Part shown: one piece after another, positions 1 to 10,751 of the stretch
How positions within the stretch are numbered: position 1 is the stretch's first letter
How the letters are laid out: each line of letters starts with the position of its first letter
Assembly: GCF_000002595.2 (NCBI RefSeq)
Contig: NC_057015.1
Span: 1,152,718-1,216,717, forward strand
Source of the DNA: Chlamydomonas reinhardtii
Taxonomy: Eukaryota; Chlorophyta; Chlorophyceae; Chlamydomonadales; Chlamydomonadaceae
Direction: 5' to 3'
Length of the DNA: 64,000 nt
Notes under the pieces: model-generated
What the model was told of the DNA's origin: nothing
What the model saw: the letters and a program-made list of their open reading frames with translations, nothing else
The model's database searches: none
Translations under genes and position numbers: made by a program

Positions 1-2676
1 ACACGTCCAGATCATCCCGCATGAAGGCGGCGTGGGCCTGGGGGTGTGGGAGGAGGCGGGAGCAAAAGCGGGGGCCAGGTGCGCTGCTCTGATGCGGCCT
101 GCTCGGCCCCATTGACTGGCGGCTGACACGCGACTGCATGTCACTGACAACTTTCCCAATTGTATGCCGGTGCTTGGAAGTGGCTTTCCTCCCTCGCCAA
201 ACAACAGCACAGCTACAGCTCGGGCGCACCTCACGCCGCTCCGAGGCGCTCATCTTGGCGTGGTACCTCCCCGCACGTCCCGCCAGGCCCTGGGTAAGGC
301 GGCGGGTGCTGAAAGGCTAGTTGCAAACTAACGGAGTCAGGCTTGGGTGACAGGCATGCAGGCAATGAAGCACGAGTTCATTGTGGGGCTGGCTCAGAGC
401 ACTCCTAACCCGCACTGACGGCCCCAAGCCCAGCCCGAGCCTCACCGGCATGCTGTTGACTGTGGCCGCAATCTCGTCCACCTCCTTTGTGGTCAGCGCG
501 TAGATGAGCGTGCATGGCAGCTGGACGGCAACGCGGATGGAAGAACACAACATTGCGGCAGGGAAGGATGCGTTGCTTGGTGCTATGCCGCGTGTAAGAC
601 TGCCCCGTTGCTTTGTCGCCTTCGCCCCCGTGCACATCCCAACCTGTGCACCTTACCCCTCGCCTCGACACAGCATCCCCCTGTGCCATGCCGCTCTCGC
701 CAACCCCGACCCCGCTCAACCTCCATCCCAGAGCCCCCAGCGTCTACACCCCCGGCTTCTGCCCGGGTCCCCACCTCGCCGCCGCGCCGTCGCTTCGCCT
801 CCGCGATCTCTCCCACCACCTCCTTGATGCTGGTCTTCTGCTTCACTGCGAAGTGCAGGTTGGTCCGCTCGAACGACTCCACGAAGCGCCTGCACAGCCC
901 GGCAGCCGCCACATCGTAGGTACCTTCGTCCAATCTGCCGCACACATCGCGGCTACACACCCAACAGCGCAACCGACCACCTCTTCCGCTTCACGTCTTG
1001 CAACCCGCTGCCCGGCCCTATCCTGCACCCCAGGCCAACAGGCGCCGGGCCACTCACCCGCTGCCGGTCCTCATGCCCAGGTTGCGCACAATGTCGTCAC
1101 GCACACGCGGCGTGGCGGTGGCTGTGAGCGCCACCAGCGGCACCCCCGGCAGCGACTGCCGCACGCAGCCCAGACGCCGGTAGTCGGGCCTACACAGGAG
1201 GGTGGACAGGCGTGTGGCTATCGGGTCCACAGGTGGCCAAGCCACGTTGCGCACCAGAGATGTTGACCCCGGTACCCCACCGAAGAGCTCCATCCCACTC
1301 CCCGCGCGTGACCCAGGTGCCGCGCACCTGAAGTCATGACCCCACTCGGACACGCAATCTGCGAGCACGGGCACACCCACACCGCTTAGCGTGTCAGCGC
1401 GTGTCAAGCCCAGCAGCATATGTAAGAGCGTCCTACACCGCCTAGGCGTAACCCGCTCAGCAACCATACGCCACGCGCCCAGGCGACTGCTGCGCGCCAC
1501 TCACGTGCTTCATCAATCTGCGGGCACGAAGCACCAGGGCAAGAGTCAAGTGGTGGTGCATGCCACGCCTTCGCATAAACAGGTGGGCTTGGCCACTTGC
1601 TGCCGTGCCCGCGGCCCCCGGCCCGTGGTCCCCCGCCACCCTTGCGCCCATTCTCACCCACCGAGCCATTCTCACCCACCCGAGCCTGTCCACCCCACAA
1701 GAAAATGCTGTGCCATGCACCCATGCCGCTGCCCTGTCCCACGCCTTGCAATCTCTTCTGACCGGTACGGTATGGCCAGATCCAATACCCCGAACAGCAA
1801 CCCACCGCCACGAGCGCGATGCCCCTCCGCTCGTGCAGTGACGCCAGGGCCGCCCCCGAGGAGCAGACCAGCTCGGGGGTCATGTACACAAACTGGTAAG
1901 CACCCGCCCAGGCGTCGTCCTTGACCTGCCTGCTCACAGCCGGGAGGCAGCGCAAGAAACGCCACATTCTTACACAGTGCACCGCTTGCAGCACCAAGCA
2001 TCTCCTCCTGTCCCAGCATACACATGCGCCTTTCTCCTCGTGACCTCCAAAACATGTGACACCATCCAGCACAACAGCACAGTGCGCACACCTGCTGCTC
2101 TGCGCGCTGCCAAGGAAGGCCGCCGTGACGCCGCGCGCGTTCAGCGCCGCCACCTGGTCCTCCATCAGCGCGATGAGCGGCGACACCACAATGCACACGC
2201 GGTCCAGAACCAGTGGCGGGATCTGGGTCGCAGGCGCAGACCAGGAGGGCGGCAGGGGAGGGCGTACGTGTGTAAGCACACAAGGGGAGCCAACAGCAGA
2301 GGTCGGGGCTTTGTGAGGTACAGGCAGCTAGGTGGGACACGCTATGCTTTGGACAGAAGCGGCATGACGTGGGCAACACAGCCACTTGATGCCAGAGCGT
2401 GTGTCGGGTTTAGCGCACCTGGTAACATATGGACTTGCCGCCGCCCGTCGGCATCACCACCAAGCAGTCCTGCCCAGACAGGATGTTGCTGATAACTTGC
2501 TCCTGACAGAACCTGAACTCCGTGTAACCCCAATAGCGCTCCAGCAGCTCGAGGGGGGAACGCTGGGCGGTTGAAGGGCCGGCACCACCAGCCGGCAAAG
2601 TTGCAGGCTGGCCCCCTCGCGCACCAGGCCCCGTTGCCCTGGGGAAGTAAGCCGTGAGCGTACCCTGCTGCGCCAT
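1..2676 (-). CDS. RecQ-family DNA helicase, N-terminal part (runs off left edge)
   Basis: Superfamily 2 3'-5' DNA helicase acting in recombination and repair. Exons I can join in phase (minus strand): 2676-2419, 2222-2092, 1929-1806, 1517-1505, 1358-1328, 1189-1058, 889-775, 520-446, 289-230 and 37 to beyond the window. About 325 residues are visible. Motifs in order are Walker A (MPTGGGKS) in exon 1, VVSPLIALMEDQV in exon 2, a DEAH box (IDEAH) built across a 13-nt exon, CVSEWGHDFR, TATAT (motif III), FERTNLHF, YHAKMSASER and AFMRDDLDV, all in RecQ order. The ATG at 2676 starts a short leader (LTAYFP), and no upstream in-frame start is needed. The wording around LGSAQSS and VYMTPEL resembles plant RecQ-sim-type proteins as I remember them, but subfamily is unproven. 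The RQC/HRDC region lies outside the window. The 5' end is divergent from the transporter at 3129. Confidence 0.9.
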
Positions 2677-3128
2677 TCTAGTGAGAATTTGAAATCACGC
2701 AGCAGCTGTCGACCTGCTTCAATCTTCCCATAACCTTCTCGCTTATGGATTAAGGCTTAACCCTACTTATCATCTGTAAGTAGCTATTTTTGAGGTAGAT
2801 ATCAATCGATGCAGCAGGATGAAATCGCCTCAAACTTTACGTTTGGCGGGCCGGGCTTCGCCACTTACGCCGACGACGGTAACACGATATGCTGTCCTAT
2901 AGACATTATTATTATCAGGACCGCGATCATCCGCCGAGTTTTGGACTAGTCCGACATGCAGCGCTGTCCCATCAAACCCCGTTCAATCGTCGAGACTAAG
3001 TTCCCGTGTGCTCCGCTCTGACGCCCACTTGTTTTAGGCTAGGGGAACTGCACTTAACTAGAGTCAAGCAAGCTCACAAGTTTCGTTGTATGTGGGCGGT
3101 CCGGAAGAGCGGGGCTGCGAACCTAAAA
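2677..3128. other. divergent intergenic region between RecQ helicase and transporter A
   Basis: This 452-bp spacer separates two divergently transcribed genes, so it must hold both 5' UTRs and promoters. It is clearly more AT-rich than the flanking exons, especially 2730-2820 and 2890-2930. I see no convincing TATA box, no repeat and no RNA gene. A few in-frame codons upstream of 3129 are open, so part of it could be transporter 5' UTR or an alternative N-terminus. Confidence 0.5.
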
Positions 3129-5592
3129 ATGACTATTAGCAAGGAGGAAAATGCGGAGACTCAAATCCTCATGCCTAAGCCGTCGCTCGGCAGCAACAAC
3201 GGCTCGGCGATGGGCAAGCACATTTTCGGCTTGCCTTCGGTGCTCGTGGCTGGTCTCTGCTACTGCGCGGCATCCGGCTCAATGGTGTTGCTAAACAAGC
3301 ACGCGGTAGGCAGGGCGGAGCGCTCGTGCTTGCTGAAGTGCCGCTTCGTGCCCCACAATGCAGTAACCATCTGCGACACATTTCTGCTGTTGTGCAGCTC
3401 GCATCATTCGGCTTCGGTTCTCCCACTGCGCTGCTGTGCTTCCAATGTGCGCTGGCGGCCATCCTGGTGAAACTTTGCGAGCTGGTTGGGTTTGTCAAGC
3501 TGCAACCCCTGAAGCCGGACCTGGTAGCCGTTTGGTTCCCTGTGAACCTCATCTTCGTAGGGTGAGATGGGGCCTGGCTAATTGGGCGGGCTGGGCTTGC
3601 GAGTCAACAACATTGATCTACGTTTGCGCGCCGCGGCCCGCCTTGCGCCAGCCTTTTTGGTGTGCGGGAGCTGTGGGCCAACAGCAATTCCTCTGTTGGG
3701 TGACGGGTCCATAAATTGATGAAGAGGCATGCGAAACTCCGTTGCAAACACACCCCGTTACCCTGTTGTGGTGAACGGCAGCGGACACCGGGCGCAAGGC
3801 CCCGGCCGTTTAGATTTCGTTGATGCACCGGGCCTCGGTCCGCCTCGCGCAAGCTTGAGGACTTGGGTGTATGCTGTCGTTACGCAAATAGGGCGGCCTT
3901 CCGGGGAGGGAACTGCCCTGCTACCTAAACAGCTGCGCTCGCTTAGACGTTCTGCGAAAACTCACACTTCACACACACCTCCCGACAGGATGATCGGGAC
4001 TTCTTTCTACGCACTCAAAGAGGTCGGCGTGGGCATGGTGACCGTGTGGAAGAACCTGAGCAACGTGGTCACCGGTGCGTGGCGGCGGCGGCGAATGCGG
4101 CTGGCGGGGCTGCGTTATGCCGCGTGGGCGGGGTGCGCTGCCAGCATCTCGTGGACAGTGTGCTTATGCAGACAGAGCGGGAGGGCATGTTGCCAGCGCT
4201 CCACGCCACTACGCCTACTCACGTTACCATGCCTGCATCCGGGGCTTGTGCAGCAGGGACGCCTCAGCAGAGGGAGGGCATCGCGTGGTTGAGCAGTACC
4301 CGCAAGTTCATCTCAAACGGCTACTCACTATTGAATGCCGTTGCAACCCCCTGCCCATGTCCTCCCGTTCTCCTCACAGCCTGCGGTGACGTGTTCATCT
4401 ACAAGCGCACGTACACGTGGCAGGTGTGGGGCTGCCTGGGCCTGATGCTGGTGTCGGCCGTCGCGGGCGCCTCCACGGACTCGCGCTTCACCTGGCTGGG
4501 CTACTCGTGGCAGATCGCCAACTGCTTCTTCACCTCCGCCTACGCCCTTTATCTGCGCTCGGTGATGGATAAGGTGGCGGAGCACACCACCAACAAGCAG
4601 AAGGTGCGTGCGGACTGACCTGGAGCAGAAGGGGTTGGCTGCGGGATCCGCATGGCAAGAAGAACACTGGATTAAGAACGTCGGGGTATCCAGGCCCAGT
4701 GTGGCAGTGCTACATGTGGGTCTGTCGCAGTTCGCTTTCGGCGCTCAGTTGGGCAGCATTCAGCGGCAGCAGAGCTCTGATTGGTAGGCCAGGCGCAAGT
4801 CGTGTTGGAGGGCAGGGTTGGGATGAACTCGGAGGGCAGCGTGCGGCTGTTCACGACAATGGGGGCTAGCGCAGTAGCATGCCTTTGATTACATAACCTC
4901 TGGCGCCATCGTGCGTGTGTCGCCGAATGACAGATGGACGAGTTCAGCATGGTGTACTACAACAACCTGCTGTCCATCCCGCCCATCCTGGTGGCGATGT
5001 GGTACTTCGGCGAGTTCGAGGGGCTGCTCGACGAGCCGGCCCTGCGCAACCCCAACTTCCTGTTCGTGTCAGCCATGGGCGGCATCATCGGCTTCGGCAT
5101 CAGGTGCGCTGGCGTCTACAATCGGAGCACCTGCACGCGTCAGGGCCGGGCCATGCGACTATCGTCATTTACGGACGGGGTCGGGCGGTGGCGTATCTTG
5201 GGAGAAGCGCGTACCTTTGCACATGCGCTATTAGTAGAGGGGGCAGACAAGGGCCAAGTGCTCGTGTCTGATGCTAGCGTGCGGACAGCGTGCCGTTTAC
5301 ACGAGTGCACGAGTTCCCAACAGCTGCCTGAGCAGCGTACGCCGCCCCTGCCGCGTCCCTGAACACTCCCCTGCCTCGTTTGATCGTCCCTACGGCCCAC
5401 AGCTTCAGCAGCCTGTGGTACCTGTCCCAGACCACCGCCACCATCTACTCGCTGGTGGGCGCGCTGAACAAGATCCCTGTGGCGGTGGTGGGCATGCTGG
5501 CGTTTGCGGAGCCCACCAACCCCAAGAACCTGACCAGCATCATCATTGGCCTGGGCGCCGGTGTGCTATTCACCCGCGTGAAGAGCAAGTAG
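3129..5592 (+). CDS. Golgi GDP-mannose-type nucleotide-sugar transporter, paralogue A
   Basis: Multi-pass transporter of the VRG4/GONST (SLC35-like) family, expected to exchange lumenal GMP for cytosolic GDP-mannose in the Golgi membrane and supply glycosylation. Exons: 3129-3305, 3398-3561, 3989-4074, 4380-4603, 4934-5103, 5403-5592, giving 336 residues, all phases closing. Diagnostic is the GALNK motif (LVGALNKIPVAVVGM) in the last exon, which family work ties to GDP-mannose recognition. Other landmarks are MVLLNKHA near the start, VWFPVNLIF, TSFYALKE and MDEFSMVYYNNLLSIPP. Hydrophobic segments run through the whole length, as expected for about ten spans. The C-terminus ends in basic KSK. 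The start at 3129 aligns best with the paralogue, though an earlier in-frame ATG near 3090 is possible. It lies tail to tail with paralogue B and has two introns fewer. Confidence 0.9.
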
Positions 5593-6521
5593 AGCCGCGG
5601 CTCGGCCACGGGCGGCTGTTGCCGTCGCAGGAGTAAACGTTATTATTGGTGTCGAGCGTTCACGACGGGATTTGGGGCGTGCGCTTTGGCGAGTGGTGTA
5701 AGCGAAGGAGGCACTTGCAGGAAGGCGGGAACGGAAGCTTAGATGGTTGTCATCTCCCACTTGCATGCATGAGCGGCTGATGGCATCGTTGGTCACGGCT
5801 GGCTGCATGGAGTTCTCTTGCATGCTGGCATCTAACTGAGCGGGGCTGAAGGTGCAGGAAGTTGAAGGTTGCGCTGGGTCCGTCCGGAATGGCGGTTATG
5901 GTCTGGGGCACAGAATTCATGACTCTCGGGTGCGTACGAAGGATGTGCGCGCTGACATTCCATTCATAGTCAACAGATGGATTGGCAATACATATGCTCT
6001 GTAAAGATACCAGGTGGAGGATAGTCAGGATACGGTGGATGTGCTAAGGACGGGATGCATGTCATGCCTTTGACAGGGGCATCGCCACAGGGCGCCTTTA
6101 ACCCAGCTTTGGATACTAGTGTGGACGTGAACCGCCCACTCACCCACTGCAGCATGACTGCATGAGTGTGTGATGGGACAGGGTTCAGGCAGGTTGGCGA
6201 GGTCCCATAGGGTGCAGCGGACGCCCATACCCCAAGCAGACAGCAAACAGTTGACTGCATGAGCTGAAGTTGTTCTCTCACAGTGCAGCCCTTCGCTCGC
6301 CAAGCGCACTCATATCCCAGAGTTTGTACACTAAACGCTTCATAAATATGATAGAAACACCCGCCTGCAACTCCTAGCTTGTCTTCGCATACTTCACCCC
6401 GTCCATGCTGCAAAAGCTTGTAGAACGCTTTCCACCAGCCACTGCACTGGCAACCGCCCACGTCCTTATGCGAAACGTGTGACCGCACACACGCCTAAAC
6501 ATCAAATGCAAGCCGCCCTGC
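5593..6521. other. convergent 3' intergenic region between the two transporters
   Basis: This 929-bp region holds the 3' UTRs of both convergent transporter genes. One TGTAA signal lies 105 nt after the stop of paralogue A. I found no TGTAA on the minus strand close to the stop of paralogue B, so its 3' end is not placed. Short open frames here show no recognisable domain. I see no inverted repeat that would mark the duplication breakpoint. Confidence 0.45.
5697..5701 (+). terminator. TGTAA polyadenylation signal of transporter A
   Basis: TGTAA is the usual polyadenylation signal of Chlamydomonas nuclear genes. This copy lies about 105 nt past the stop codon of the upstream transporter, a normal distance for a short 3' UTR. 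Cleavage would be expected roughly 10-20 nt downstream. Confidence 0.55.
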
Positions 6522-8943
6522 CTACTTCTTGCTTTTGTATTGTGTGAACATAACGCCCGCCCCCAGCCCAATCACAATGGAGGACAGGTTCTTGGGGTTG
6601 GTGGGCTCCGCGAACGCCAGCATGCCCACAATGGCGATGGGGATCTTGTTCAGCGAGCCGATGAGCGAGTAGATGGTGGCGGTGGTCTGGGACAGGAACC
6701 ACAGGCTGCTGAAGCTGTGGGACGCAAGCACACGGGCCGAAAGTGGGTACAGTCAGAGGCACATGCATCCTGGATTCAACCCAAAGACCACCCCCGTTAC
6801 CCCCAAGCGCCCGCTCCCCTCTCAAACACGTTGCCTGTAATTTCCGCGGCCCTCTTGAAACCCGCCACACGCACCTGATGGCGAAGCCCAGGACGCCGCC
6901 CACCATGGCCACCATCTGGAAGCTGGGGTTGCGCAGCGCCGTCTGCGCCATGAGGCCCTCGTACTCGCCGAAGAACCACATGAGCACCAGGATGGGCGGG
7001 ATGGACAGCAGGTTGTTGTAGTACACCATGCTGAACTCGTCCATCTGCGCGATTGGGGTTGCGACATGTGATCTACTCACAGTGTGGGGTCTGGGCCGGT
7101 GCGCGCAAGACCTGAGAAAGCTACAAGCATTTCGGACAGGCACTCGACCGCCCGCCTCCTACCTTGCCACCGTCCGTGGTGTAGTCGGTTACGCGGTCCA
7201 TGACGGAGCGCAGGTGCAGCGCGTACGCCGACGTGAACAAGCAGTTGGCAATCTGCCACGAGTAGCCCACCCAGGTGAAGCGCGAGTCCGTGGAGGCGCC
7301 CACCACGGCGCTTGCAATCATGAGCGAGAGGCATGCCCACACGGGCCAGGGGTAGGTCTTCTTGAAGATGAACAAGTCACCCAGGGCTGTGAGCGGGGCA
7401 TTGGGGAGAACAAGGGGCGGCTTTGCTCCGGATGTTGAGGCAAAGGCGGCAGGGGAGGGCATAGCTGGGCATGCCAAGCAAAGGAAGGAATGCCAACTAC
7501 AACTACACCCCAACATCTGTACCGTGCGTCCGATCTCCCTGCCGCCTTCGTGTTTGTGTGTTTAAGCCGTTATTCGCCCCCATACCCTTGTTCCCGACTG
7601 CTTCCCCATGCGCTGAGCCCCGCGCACCTGTGGTCAGGTTGGCCAGCTGCTTCCACACACTGAACATGCCAATGCCCATCTCCTTGAGGGCGTAGAAGCC
7701 CGTGCCTGGCATACAGCGGATACGGCATAGCGGGACGCTCAACGGCGAGCTAGTGTAAAAGAGCAACCTGCCCCCAAAGGTCTTGGCTGCACGGCATACG
7801 GCCATGCCCCGCATCTCCCTGTGGACATACTTGAGCACGGATCACATCCAGTCCTTAGCTACCCCAGGCCCTCATTCGCCCTGCATCACTCCCATTGCCA
7901 CGCCGCACCCACGTGCTCGGCCACCCCTGACTCCAGTGACCCCCTTGGCGCCGGTTACGCTCACCCAGCATGGCCACGAAGATGAGGTTCACCGGGAACC
8001 ACACCCCGATGAGCTTAGGCTTGAGCGGCTGCAGCCTATGGGCCAGGCGCAGATAACGGGCATTGGAGAACAGTATACGGTACCCATGTTGGGCATTGAT
8101 GTGTCCCAGTGTACGAATCATGCAACCAATGGCCGTCATTGCACCGATGGCTACCATCACACATCAACAGCCGGCACCTGCCAGACCCCCTGGCAACACA
8201 GGCACAGAACACCTAGCGGCACCCACTTGACAAAACCAGCGGCTTCGCAAAGCTTGACCAGGATGACTGCATTTAAACAGCATTACGATATGAATTAAGT
8301 AAAGGGAGTGGGCAGTATTGGATCTCCCGCGAGTTCGCGGGACCAGAGACCCAGCACAGCCGGCACGAGGAATGAGCCCCCGGAAGTGCCGCACTTACCC
8401 GCAAGCACGCACTGGAAGCACAGCAGCGCATTGGGCGCTGTGAAGCTAAATGACGCAAGCTGTGGTGTGAGAGAGTGCAAGTGCATTTGGTTAAGTCACT
8501 GCTGCACGGCGGGGACGGCAGATTTAGACCACAGCTATAAGGGTGGTAGCAACCATACACCCATACCCGGGCTGTGACCCCAGAGCTCGCGTCAGGGCAC
8601 CCGGCCCTACCGCGTGCTTGTTCAGCAGCACCATGGACGCTGAGGCCGAGCAGTAGCACACTCCGGATACGAGCGCGCCGAAGGGAATGCCAGCGATAGG
8701 CCCTGGTTTCCGCTGGGGGGCTGGCTTGCCAGTGTCGGCGTGCGCGACCACCGGTTTCGCCCCTCCGGAGGACCGGCTGAGCAGCGCAGTGCGCTCCGCA
8801 CGCTCCTCGTCCAGATCCTCATCTGCATGCGCGTGCGCTGGCAACAGCGACGACACGACGCCGCTAGGCATTGCGACGCTGGAGCGTGAAGCGAGGGTTG
8901 GCGCTTCCGCTGGGGCCGCGCCGGTTCTACGCTCTGACATCAT
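6522..8943 (-). CDS. Golgi GDP-mannose-type nucleotide-sugar transporter, paralogue B
   Basis: Close paralogue of the gene at 3129-5592, on the opposite strand. Exons (minus): 8943-8611, 8459-8399, 8266-8227, 8035-7965, 7705-7628, 7386-7163, 7044-6875, 6714-6522, giving 389 residues, all phases closing. The N-terminus is about 50 residues longer than in paralogue A and is Ser/Ala/Glu-rich with an acidic DEDLDEERAE patch, so it may carry sorting or regulatory information. The core matches A segment by segment (MVLLNKHA, VWFPVNLIF, FYALKE, MDEFSMVYYNNLLSIPP). The substrate motif reads GSLNK instead of GALNK. Two exons, 224 and 170 nt long, have exactly the same length and phase in both genes, while A's 164-nt exon 2 is here split into three. 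The start is a double ATG. Function as a nucleotide-sugar transporter is secure. Substrate identity rests on the motif and is less certain than for A. Confidence 0.9.
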
Positions 8944-10751
8944 GCCACCTCACCCTGAGAGTTCTGTGTGGAGAGCTTCAACTACAAATGAAAGGAACGC
9001 AAAGTGCCAGAGCGCAACTGCAGCAAATGATCAGTCGAAAACGTCGCAGCGTCGACCTGTCAAGATTGCGGTCAAATGTAATTTAACTTGCGCCGTGTGT
9101 AGCCTTGTGTACGTTGTGTGTGACCCGCTGTCGCCCATACGGGCTCCATAGCAATCAGGCACGGCGACACCGCGGGACACCGCGACATGCATGGCCCAGC
9201 AAGTCGCACAAACCTACCTGCGTCAGGTCCTCAAGCTTCAAAGGCCCTCCCCGCGACCGCGACCTCGATCTCAGGCACTCGCAGGCTGGGTGACGGTGGG
9301 CGACGGTGGGTGGGTGGGTCACGTGCCAGGACAATCGACATTGTCGATGGTGTGCGGTTGGACCAGGTTGGACCCTTCAGTGCCCCCCCCCCATCCGTCG
9401 ATGCCCGCGGCCTTCCCCTCCATGACCCCGCAACATGCTTGGCGCTTGCGCGTCGTTGCCAGTTCCCATACGTGCCGGGCTTAACTCCCAAGAGCATGAA
9501 ATGCGAAGAGTTGGCCCACGCATGCGTGCTGGCCGTACGGGCACCTGGCGATGGCTTATGTGAACTGAGCACGCACGCTTCCAAGCTGCTGGACTGGGAT
9601 TCCTGCACCTCCGCAGGCGGAACTTCAGGCATGCCTGAGTCACCGTAGGTCCGCAGCCCGTCCGCCGTCGCCCAGCACTGCACAGAGAGGCAGGGGTTGA
9701 CAAAGGTAATTCCCGCTCAAAGCCTCAAAGGACAAGTGGGCTGCTCCCACTTCTCTCCTGTCTGAGGCCGATGGTTTCGAGACTATCTCATCTCCCGGAC
9801 ATAGATGAGGTCGGTTCGTTCAGGCCACGCCCGCCATGTGTCCACTGTCCAGCCGTGTCCCGTTGTCAAGCACAGGCACAAGCACGAACAGGCAACAACT
9901 TAAACAGCAGTAAATCCTGACACACACCGTGCCACGCAATGCCCTACTTGCTGTCTGCTACTAGTAAAGTTGCTTCTCGCTCTGGCTGATTTGGACAGGT
10001 CACCGCAGCTGCCCGTCACCGCCCCTGCCATGCTCCCCCTGGACCAGGGTAGTAACCCCAATGGGCGGCACTGGTGTGAGCAAGGATGTTTCATGGAGGA
10101 CGATGCACATGGGAGTGGGCCGTACTTTGCAATCCCTACACAGCATGCGGCTGTTAAGGGCAGCCACACCTACCAGGTGCAGCAGGCCTGCCTGTGCGTT
10201 GGGGGCGGAGGGCGGGAAGGTGGAAGCTGGTGCCTGGTGGAAGCGGCACTCCACCGTATACTAGCAGCTTTGCGGTCTTCCGTAAGTGGGTCCATAGTAT
10301 CGTATTAGTAGTGGTCCATATTATTATAGTGGGGCAGTGGGGTACTGGGGGTAGTGGGCGTAGTCAGCGTCGAGACAGGAAGCACCGGGTCGCGGCTTTC
10401 CCTAGCCCCCAGGGCGCCGCACGATAGGGGGCTTCCCCGACGCCCAACAGGTCTCACCGACTCCCCCACGTAGCCCCCAGTACCATCGTATGTATACTAT
10501 TACCTTGCTGCTCGAACGGGAGGGCGGCGTGCGCTCACACGCTTTCCTCTCATGCGCTCGTGCCACCTGAGGTACGGCACGCCCTTGCTCGCGCTGAGTG
10601 CAGCTCGACGACCCGGCCTCCATCCTTTCCAGGTTATTAGCCTGAACCCGTATGCGCCTGTATATTTGGGTACGGCTAGAAATTCTTACTTAGCAAGACT
10701 AAGAGACGAAATCGAACAGATCCTCTTTTCTTTCTTCACAAGCGCGCAAAC
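8944..10751. other. unassigned 1.8-kb intergenic region
   Basis: This stretch lies between the 5' end of transporter B (minus) and the 5' end of eIF2-alpha (plus), so both promoters are inside it. Open frames of 60-150 codons occur on both strands (for example 9231-9683 minus and 9900-10254 minus), but none shows a domain, and they overlap one another. A short G-rich run sits near 9296-9320. An imperfect inverted repeat at 10341-10484 is listed separately. A small spliced gene or transposon remnant cannot be excluded. Confidence 0.4.
10341..10484. repeat. imperfect inverted repeat, MITE-like or foldback
   Basis: The left arm 10341-10379 and the reverse complement of the right arm 10448-10484 both begin ggtactggggg and then match at roughly three quarters of positions, separated by a loop of about 68 nt. 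The outer flanks are AT-rich on both sides (near 10296-10330 and 10485-10502). This could be a small non-autonomous DNA transposon or a chance stem-loop. No clear target-site duplication was identified. Confidence 0.35.

Noticed and set aside
5593-6521. An inverted repeat marking the breakpoint of the transporter duplication.
   Set aside because: No matching arms were found by eye in the region between the two stop codons; only the coding exons are similar.
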